A DNA stretch of 64,000 bases. It comes from Microbacterium sp. W4I20 (GTDB taxonomy: Bacteria > Actinomycetota > Actinomycetes > Actinomycetales > Microbacteriaceae). Under the pieces are notes generated by a model. That model worked only from the letters and a program-made list of their open reading frames with translations. It ran no database searches and had not been told where the DNA came from. The number at the start of each line of letters is the position of its first letter. Positions within the stretch are counted from its first letter, which is position 1. The stretch spans positions 992,001 through 1,056,000 of the forward strand of contig NZ_JAUSYB010000001.1 of the NCBI RefSeq assembly GCF_030816505.1. Reading direction: 5' to 3'. Positions 58,140 to 64,000 of the stretch are shown here, in pieces. Made by a program: the position numbers and the translations under genes.

Positions 58140-59810
58140 TCAGAGGCCGCCCAGAGGGATCGAGGCGCCAGGGATCGCCTCGAGCAGCCGGCTCGTGTAC
58201 TCCTGCTGCGGGTTCGCGAACGTCTCGTCCACGGTGCCCTGCTCGACGATCCTGCCGCGCTCCATGACACAGACGAGGTCGCTCGACACCCGCACGACCG
58301 CGAGGTCGTGCGTGATGAAGAGGTACGTCAGTCCGAGCTCGTTCTGAAGATCTGCGAGCAGCTTCAGGATCTGCGCCTGCACGAGCACGTCCAGCGCCGA
58401 CACGGCCTCATCGAGCACGACGATGTCGGGCTTGAGCGCGAGCGCTCGGGCGATCGCGACGCGCTGACGCTGCCCGCCCGAGAGCTCGCTCGGATAGCGT
58501 GTCGCCAGATCCTGCGGCAGCGAGACCTGCTCGAGCAGCTCGCGCACTCGTTCCCGACGCGACGTTCGGTCGCCCACCCCATGGATCTCGAGGGGTTCGG
58601 CGATGGTGTTCTCGAGGTTCCGCAGCGGGTCGAGGGACCCGTACGGGTCCTGGAACACCGGCTGCATGCGGCGACGGAGCCCGAAGGACTGCGCGCGCGA
58701 GAAGCCCGAGACATCCATTCCGTCGATCTCGATCGTCCCCGCGGTGGGGTCCTCGAGCTTGAGGACCATCTTCGCCACCGTGGACTTGCCGGATCCGGAC
58801 TCGCCGACGAGAGCCAGCGTCTTGCCCCGCGGGATCTCGAACGACACGTCGTCGACGGCGCGGAAAGACGTGCTGCGGAAACCGCCCTGGCGGATGCGGT
58901 AGTCCTTGGTGAGTCCGGAGACCCGTACCGTCGGCGGGATGTCGGCGAGGTCCTCGAGCGTCTCCACTCCACGATCTTCGACGACGGCCTGAATGCGCTG
59001 CGAAGCCACACTCGGTGCGGCGGCGACGAGACGCTTCGTGTACGGATGCCGCGGATTCTGGAGGATCTCCCTGCTCGGTCCCGACTCGACGATATTGCCC
59101 GCCTGCATGACGATGAGCCGCTCCGCGCGTTCCGCCGCGAGGCCCAGATCGTGCGTGATGAGCAGCATCGAGGTGCCGCGGTCGCGCGTCAGACTCGCCA
59201 GATGGTCGAGGATGACCCGCTGCACCGTGACGTCGAGCGCCGAGGTGGGCTCGTCGGCGATCAGCAACCGTGGATCCGCGGCCAGCCCGATCCCGATGAG
59301 GGCGCGCTGGCGCATTCCGCCGGAGAACTGGTGGGGGAACTGCCGCAGGCGCGTGGCCGCGTCGGCGAGACCGGCCTGCTGAAGAACCTCGATGGCCCGC
59401 GCACGGACAGCGGCGCGTCCCTGCGCGAGGCCGTTGGCACGGACCGCCTCCTCCACCTGGAAGCCGATGCTCCACACCGGGTTGAGGTTCGACATGGGAT
59501 CCTGCGGCACGTAGCCGATCTCCCGGCCGCGCAGGCGCTCCATCTCGCGCTCGGAGAGCGTGGTCAGCTCGCGCCCGTCGAGGGTGATGCTGCCGCCCGT
59601 CACGCGTCCGGTGCCCGCGAGCAGTCGGATGATCGCCGTCGCGGCCGTCGACTTGCCCGATCCGGACTCGCCGACGATGGCGACGGTCTCGCCCGCCATC
59701 ACGTCGAAGCTGATCCCGTGCAGGACCTGTCGTGTGCCGCTCTGCGTGTCGAACGCGACGGTGACGTCGCGCAGACTCAGGAGCGGAGCGGCTGTCTGCG
59801 ACGCACTCAT
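58140..59810 (-). CDS. Dipeptide/oligopeptide ABC transporter, fused double ATPase (DppD-DppF type)
   Basis: 556 aa. Two complete ABC domains are joined: Walker A GESGSGKST twice, signatures FSGGMRQRAL and LSGGQRQRVAIA, and Walker B LLIADEPTSALD and IVVLDEAVSALD. Each half ends with the oligopeptide-transporter C-terminal extension (NPRHPYTKRL and NPQQEYTSRL). It energises peptide uptake with the two permeases upstream. ATG 59810 overlaps the permease stop by 4 nt. Confidence 0.93.
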   Translation of the reverse strand: MSASQTAAPLLSLRDVTVAFDTQSGTRQVLHGISFDVMAGETVAIVGESGSGKSTAATAIIRLLAGTGRVTGGSITLDGRELTTLSEREMERLRGREIGYVPQDPMSNLNPVWSIGFQVEEAVRANGLAQGRAAVRARAIEVLQQAGLADAATRLRQFPHQFSGGMRQRALIGIGLAADPRLLIADEPTSALDVTVQRVILDHLASLTRDRGTSMLLITHDLGLAAERAERLIVMQAGNIVESGPSREILQNPRHPYTKRLVAAAPSVASQRIQAVVEDRGVETLEDLADIPPTVRVSGLTKDYRIRQGGFRSTSFRAVDDVSFEIPRGKTLALVGESGSGKSTVAKMVLKLEDPTAGTIEIDGMDVSGFSRAQSFGLRRRMQPVFQDPYGSLDPLRNLENTIAEPLEIHGVGDRTSRRERVRELLEQVSLPQDLATRYPSELSGGQRQRVAIARALALKPDIVVLDEAVSALDVLVQAQILKLLADLQNELGLTYLFITHDLAVVRVSSDLVCVMERGRIVEQGTVDETFANPQQEYTSRLLEAIPGASIPLGGL

Positions 59811-60748
59811 CGGCGTGCCCTCGCCCTCGGGTCGAGGGCGTCTCGGATGAGCTCGCCCAGGAGGATGACCGCGAGCACCGTGATGGTGAGCGCGATCGAC
59901 GGATAGATCAGGGCCATCGGCGCGACACGCAGCGACGGCTGCGCCTGACCGATGTCGTTACCCCAGGACATGACGTCGCTGCCGAGTCCGACACCGAGGA
60001 AGCTCAGTGTCGCCTCCGCGACGATGCCACCGGCCAGGGCCAGCGTCGCCAGGACGAGGAGCGGCGCGAAGGCGTTCGGGATCACGTGCGAGAGCAGCGT
60101 CCCGAAGCGCGACTTGCCGAGCGCCGTCGATGCGACGACGAAGTCCGCCTGTTTGACCCGGAGCACCTCGGCGCGCACGACACGTGCCGTGGCCGCCCAG
60201 GCGAACCCTCCGATCGCGAAGGCGAGGGTGAGGACGTTGCGGTACTGCGAGAACACCGTCATCACGACGACCGCCGCGAGGATGTACGGGATCGAGAAGA
60301 AGATGTCGCCGATGCGGGAGAGCACCGCGTCGACCCATCCGCCGTAGTAGCCGGCGAGCGAGCCCATGATCAGCCCCAGGGTGGAGCTGATGATGGTCGC
60401 GAGCAGGCCGACGCTGATCGACGTCCGGGAGCCGAAGACGATGCGCGACCAGATGTCGCAGCCCTGGAACGTGTAGCCGAGCGGATGACCGGCGGCCGGT
60501 CCCGCGTTCGAGTTCGACAACTGGCAGTCGTTGGCCGGCGGAGTCAGCGTGAAGAGCGTCGGCCAGGACGCCATGAGGAGGATGACGAAGACGATCGCGA
60601 TCGAGATCCAGAAGGACGGACGCTTGCGCAGGTCGCTCCAGGCGTCGCGCCACAGACTTGCGGGCTTGCCTCTGACATGCACGGCATCGGTCGGGGGCTG
60701 TTCCTCCGAGACCGGTGCGACGTAGTGGGTGGGAAGGTCACTTGACAT
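59807..60748 (-). CDS. Peptide ABC transporter permease, DppC type
   Basis: 313 aa. A soluble N-terminus is followed by six helices. The permease EAA-like loop is in VRAEVLRVKQADFVVASTALG with the HVIPNAFAPL segment, typical of DppC/OppC. It pairs with the DppB-type protein to form the membrane channel. The start ATG 60748 lies 11 nt inside the end of the upstream permease gene. Confidence 0.92.
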   Translation of the reverse strand: MSSDLPTHYVAPVSEEQPPTDAVHVRGKPASLWRDAWSDLRKRPSFWISIAIVFVILLMASWPTLFTLTPPANDCQLSNSNAGPAAGHPLGYTFQGCDIWSRIVFGSRTSISVGLLATIISSTLGLIMGSLAGYYGGWVDAVLSRIGDIFFSIPYILAAVVVMTVFSQYRNVLTLAFAIGGFAWAATARVVRAEVLRVKQADFVVASTALGKSRFGTLLSHVIPNAFAPLLVLATLALAGGIVAEATLSFLGVGLGSDVMSWGNDIGQAQPSLRVAPMALIYPSIALTITVLAVILLGELIRDALDPRARARR

Positions 60749-61667
60749 AGCGGATCCTCGGGTCGAGCAGTCCGTAGAACAGGTCCACGAGCAGGTTGAC
60801 GAGAACGTAGACGATGACGAACACCGTGACGAAGGAGACGATCGTCGGTCCCTCGTGCCTCAGCGTCGCCTGGAACAGGGTCTGGCCGACACCGGGGATG
60901 TTGAAGATGTACTCCGTGACGGTCGCTCCGACGAGGAGGACGCCGAAGTTGGTCGCCGAGTTGGTGACCACCGGGATCAGCGAGTTGCGCAGCACATGGA
61001 CGGGGACGACGCGCCCGCGCGACAAGCCCTTTCCGTAGGCTGTTCTGACCCAGTCCTGATTGAGTGTGTCCAGGACGGAGCCGCGCATGAGGCGCATGCT
61101 CGTCGCGTACAGGCTCAACCCGAGCACGATGGCGGGAAGCCAGAGGTCTCCCCAGTTGTTCTGTCCGCCGATCGTCGGCCGGAACCAGCCCAGTTTGATC
61201 GCGAGGAAGTACTGGGCGAGGAAGGCGACGACGAAGATCGGCATCGAGAGGAAGACGAGCGAGACGATCAGCGACCCGTGGTCGAAGAGCTTGCCCTTGC
61301 GGAGCGCCGAGAACGTTCCGATGATGATCGCCAACGTGAACTCGATGGCGATCGCCATGAGGGCCAGGCGCCCCGTCACCGGCAGGGTGCGCGCGAGAAC
61401 CGTGCTCACGGACTGACCGGAGAAGGTCTGCCCCATGTCTCCCTGGAAGACACCGGTGATGTAGTAGAAGTACTGCACGAGGAACGGTTCGTCCAAGTGG
61501 TACTGCGCTCGAATGGTCGCGAGCAGCTGCGGGCTCGGCGGCTTGTCGCCGAAGAGTGCAGCGATCGGGTCGCCCGGCATGAGGAAGACCAGCGCGTAGA
61601 TGAGCAGCGTCGCACCGAAGAAGACCGGGATCAGCTGCAGAAGCCGCCGCAGGGTGTAGGCAAGCAT
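60738..61667 (-). CDS. Peptide ABC transporter permease, DppB type
   Basis: 309 aa, six helices. The first helix is followed by MPGDPIAALFGDKP, and VRTAYGKGLSRGRVVPVHVLRNSLIP is the EAA loop of DppB/OppB permeases. ATG 61667 has GGAGTAAGG directly before it. A hairpin in the 94-bp gap after the substrate-binding-protein gene precedes it. Confidence 0.92.
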   Translation of the reverse strand: MLAYTLRRLLQLIPVFFGATLLIYALVFLMPGDPIAALFGDKPPSPQLLATIRAQYHLDEPFLVQYFYYITGVFQGDMGQTFSGQSVSTVLARTLPVTGRLALMAIAIEFTLAIIIGTFSALRKGKLFDHGSLIVSLVFLSMPIFVVAFLAQYFLAIKLGWFRPTIGGQNNWGDLWLPAIVLGLSLYATSMRLMRGSVLDTLNQDWVRTAYGKGLSRGRVVPVHVLRNSLIPVVTNSATNFGVLLVGATVTEYIFNIPGVGQTLFQATLRHEGPTIVSFVTVFVIVYVLVNLLVDLFYGLLDPRIRYVK

Positions 61668-61711
61668 CCTTACTCCTTTCGTGGAGAGCGAATCAGCCGG
61701 AGCGCACGACA

Positions 61712-61741
61712 CGAGGCGGTGACGTTGACGCCACCGCCTCG
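61712..61741 (-). promoter_or_regulatory. Intercistronic hairpin between binding-protein and permease genes
   Basis: A 13-bp stem with one mismatch (61712-61724 with 61729-61741) and TTGA loop lies between the binding-protein stop and the DppB ribosome-binding site. Such stems commonly stabilise the upstream mRNA or attenuate read-through, so that the binding protein is made in excess. Confidence 0.6.
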
Positions 61742-61761
61742 CTGTCGATCACTCCTGGAGC

Positions 61762-63411
61762 CTACTCGGCCTTCGTGATCTCGTAGTAGAGCGGAACGGA
61801 GTTCCAGCCCACGGTCACGTTGTCCACGTTCTCGCCGAAGCCACCGATCGAGTTCTGGTACCAGAGCGGGATGACCGGGAGGTCCTTGAACAGGATCTCC
61901 TGCACCTCCTGGTACTTCGCGTTGGCGTCGGCCGCGTCGGTCGCCGCAGCACCCTCGGCGAGCAGCGAGTCGACCTCTTCATTGGAGTAGTCGCCGTCGT
62001 TCGACGATGCGCCGGTCGAGTACAGCGGGTGCAGGAAGTTGTACACCGCCGGGTAGTCACCCTGCCAGCCGGAACGGTTCGCCGTCGTGATCGTGCGCTT
62101 GCCGGCGTCGTCGCGTGCGTTCACCGCGGCGCGGAGCGTCGCGAGATCGACGTACGGTGCGCCGGACGCTTCGATGCCGAGCGTGTTCTTCAGCGAGTTG
62201 GACACCGCGTCCACCCAGACCTGGTGTCCGCCGTCGGAGTTGTACGCGATCTGGAAGGTGCCGGACCACGGGGAGATGGCGTCAGCCTCGTCCCACAGCT
62301 CCTTCGCCTTCTCGGGGTCGTACGAGAGGACCTCGGAGCCGGGAACGCTGTCGCTCCAGCCGTCGATCACCGGGGTGGTGAAGTCACTGGCGGGCGTGCG
62401 CGTACCGGCGAAGATCTTGTCGGTGATCTCGTCGCGGTTGATGGCCATCGAGATCGCCTGACGGCGGAGCGTGCCTTCCTCACCGGAGAAGTGGGGAAGC
62501 TGTCCGCCGATCGTGAACGACTGGAAGATGGCGGCGGGCTGGTTGGTCGCCCGCTCGCCCAGCTCGTCCTCGAAGACGGCGAGCGAGCTCTCCGGGATCT
62601 GGTCGATGACGTCGATGTTGCCGCCCTGGAGGTCGGCGTAGGCGCCGTCCGGAGCGGTGTAGAACTTCAGCGTGAGGCCGCCGTTCTTCGGGACGCGCTC
62701 ACCCTTGTAGTCCGGGTTCGTGACCATGTCGATCTGCACGTCGTGCTGCCATGCACCCTCGCTCGCGAGCATGTACGGGCCGTTGCCGATCGGGTTCTCG
62801 CCGAAGGCTTCCATGTCCTCGAAAGCGACATCGGGAAGCGGGTAGAACGCCGAGTAGCCGAGACGCGTCACGAAGTCGGATGCGACGTCGCTGCTCAGGT
62901 CGATCGTGAAGGTGTAGTCGTCGACCTCGGTCAGACCGGTGAGCTCGGAGTCCTTCTCAGCGTCGAAGCCCACGATGTCGGCGAACCACGACTGGTTCAG
63001 CTGCGCGTTGGAGAGCTGCGCACCGTAGTTCCACGCGTCGATGAAGTTGTGGGCGACCACGTCTTCGCCGTTGGTGAAGGTGTTGCCCTCCTTCAGCTTG
63101 ACGGTGACCTTGTTCGGGGCGTCGACCGTGATCTCCTCGGCCATGTCGTTGACCAGGGCGCCGTCGCCGTCGTAGAAGGCGAGACCCGCGAAGATCGAGT
63201 CGAGGATCTTGCCGCCACCCACCTCGTTGGTGTTGGTCGGGATCAGGGCGTTCTCCGGCTCGCTGCCGTTCGCCGAGATGATGGCGGTCGACGATCCGGT
63301 CGAACCTTCGTCACCCGTGTTGTCGTCGCCGCCGCCTGCGCAACCGGCCAGCGCCAAGGCGCTGATGGCGAGCAATGCGGCGCCCGCGAGGGCAATCCTG
63401 TTTCTTTTCAC
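61762..63411 (-). CDS. Peptide-binding lipoprotein of the ABC transporter (DppA/OppA-like)
   Basis: 549 aa from GTG 63411, with GGAGG 7 nt upstream. The lipoprotein signal ends in ALALAGC, with Cys24 the lipidated residue, followed by a Gly/Asp/Ser linker. The SBP_bac_5 fold is shown by GGKILDSIFAGLAFYDGD, the GNGPYML segment and the ALRRQAISMAINRDEI-type stretch (LRRQAISMAINRDEI). It captures oligopeptides outside the membrane and is the first gene of the five-gene transporter unit. The 171 bp between its start and the gcvP terminator should hold the promoter; no clear -35 was seen. Confidence 0.93.
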   Translation of the reverse strand: MKRNRIALAGAALLAISALALAGCAGGGDDNTGDEGSTGSSTAIISANGSEPENALIPTNTNEVGGGKILDSIFAGLAFYDGDGALVNDMAEEITVDAPNKVTVKLKEGNTFTNGEDVVAHNFIDAWNYGAQLSNAQLNQSWFADIVGFDAEKDSELTGLTEVDDYTFTIDLSSDVASDFVTRLGYSAFYPLPDVAFEDMEAFGENPIGNGPYMLASEGAWQHDVQIDMVTNPDYKGERVPKNGGLTLKFYTAPDGAYADLQGGNIDVIDQIPESSLAVFEDELGERATNQPAAIFQSFTIGGQLPHFSGEEGTLRRQAISMAINRDEITDKIFAGTRTPASDFTTPVIDGWSDSVPGSEVLSYDPEKAKELWDEADAISPWSGTFQIAYNSDGGHQVWVDAVSNSLKNTLGIEASGAPYVDLATLRAAVNARDDAGKRTITTANRSGWQGDYPAVYNFLHPLYSTGASSNDGDYSNEEVDSLLAEGAAATDAADANAKYQEVQEILFKDLPVIPLWYQNSIGGFGENVDNVTVGWNSVPLYYEITKAE

Positions 63412-63582
63412 TTTGCGTCCTCCTGTGGACAGTACTGAGTCTGCGCACGCATCGTCGGGCACGCAGGGATAGTCGACACTAACCCGGACGCTTTCACACA
63501 ACCCGCTCAGCTAATGAACCGTTACTCAGTGGTGACCATCTGTAACACCCTCGAAACACGCGGAACGGCGCGGAAAAGTGCA

Positions 63583-63624
63583 CGACGACATCGCGCTGTC
63601 CAGCCGGGCAGCGCGACGTCGTCG
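63583..63624 (-). terminator. Terminator after gcvP
   Basis: A 16-bp stem with one mismatch (63583-63598 with 63609-63624) lies 17 bp beyond the gcvP stop. TTTT follows 6 nt later on the minus strand. Confidence 0.8.
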
Positions 63625-63641
63625 CAGGGTTCAGTGCGTGG

Positions 63642-64000
63642 TCAGGCGAAGGCCTCCACCGGAGGGCAGGCGCACACGAGGTTGCGGTCACCGTAGGCCT
63701 GATCGATGCGGCGCACCGGCGGCCAGTACTTGCCGGCGACGAGCGCGTGCACGGGATAAGCGGCGTCCTCGCGGGTGTAGGCGTGGTTCCACTCCCCCAC
63801 GATCAGTGACACCGCGGTGTGCGGTGCGTGCACCAGCGGGTTGTCGTCGGCGGGCCAGCGACCTGCCGCGACGGCATCCGCCTCGGCCTTGATCAGGATC
63901 ATCGCCTCGATGAAGCGATCGATCTCACCGAGGTCCTCCGACTCCGTCGGCTCGACCATGAGCGTGCCCGCGACCGGGAACGACATGGTCGGCGCGTGGA
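63642..64000 (-). CDS. gcvP: Glycine dehydrogenase (P-protein), C-terminal part
   Basis: About 119 residues; the 5' end lies beyond the right edge. The visible stretch [20 protein letters not shown], then [14 protein letters not shown] and LVHAPHT, is the highly conserved C-terminus of the PLP-dependent glycine decarboxylase. It ends ...[10 protein letters not shown]. The enzyme is the decarboxylating subunit of the glycine cleavage system. Other gcv genes are not in the window. Confidence 0.93.
   Translation of the reverse strand, partial: HAPTMSFPVAGTLMVEPTESEDLGEIDRFIEAMILIKAEADAVAAGRWPADDNPLVHAPHTAVSLIVGEWNHAYTREDAAYPVHALVAGKYWPPVRRIDQAYGDRNLVCACPPVEAFA

Overview
The window is GC-rich actinobacterial chromosome and looks like a Microbacteriaceae genome, most likely Microbacterium or a close relative. 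This is inferred from gene content and order, and no 16S gene is present to confirm it. Long overlapping antisense reading frames, G/C-ending codons and frequent GTG starts fit high GC. Two blocks keep the gene order I know from Mycobacterium tuberculosis. Block 1 is UPF0182 / PDZ-Lon / DUF2342 / E1-like / uvrD2 / nudC / adnB / adnA / DUF3107 (Rv3193c to Rv3208A). Block 2 is GSP17M / MgtE-CBS / DUF1003 / mrp / tatB / O-methyltransferase / DUF3117 / dapE / dapD / dapC / fdx / typA (Rv1234 back to Rv1165). I saw no insertion sequence, prophage, CRISPR array or obvious island.

Layout. 0-3.4 kb: end of a wall-polymer cluster (GT2 glycosyltransferase, two CDP-glycerol glycerophosphotransferase-like proteins). 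3.4-9 kb: membrane-anchored HtrA protease, PLP aminotransferase, nitrilase, initiator tRNA-Met, NCS1 permease. 9-27.4 kb: block 1, the double-strand-break resection machine AdnAB, a UvrD2-like helicase and NudC, interleaved with a degenerate APH-fold pseudokinase and an orphan RiPP-type E1-like protein. 27.4-37.4 kb: ferritin-like protein, DEAD-box helicase, DUF817, PHP phosphoesterase, EEP-family membrane protein, Xaa-Pro aminopeptidase, APH-type kinase, metallophosphoesterase, alpha/beta hydrolase, stress protein. 37.5-50.4 kb: block 2, including divergent dapE/dapD, a second DEAD-box helicase, citrate synthase and the fdx-dapC pair, so three lysine/diaminopimelate genes lie here. 50.4-55.5 kb: azlCD exporter with a divergent XRE-cupin regulator, a secreted lytic-transglycosylase-like protein, typA. 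55.6-64 kb: a membrane-anchored HELTH zincin, a CPBP protease, a PH-domain membrane protein, a dpp-type peptide ABC transporter operon, and the 3' end of gcvP.

Regulatory layout. The most consistent signal is a TAnnnT-like -10 hexamer placed exactly 6 or 7 nt before the start codon of about twenty genes. This is the arrangement expected for leaderless mRNAs, and it also decides several start codons. Convergent gene pairs are packed very tightly, with stop codons inside short hairpins, one shared CTAG, and real 3' overlaps.

Most of the window is housekeeping. The parts most worth following up are the leaderless promoter pattern, the pseudokinase, the orphan E1-like protein, the anchored HELTH zincin, the leader uORF before the second DEAD-box gene, and an apparently over-represented GGATGCC word.
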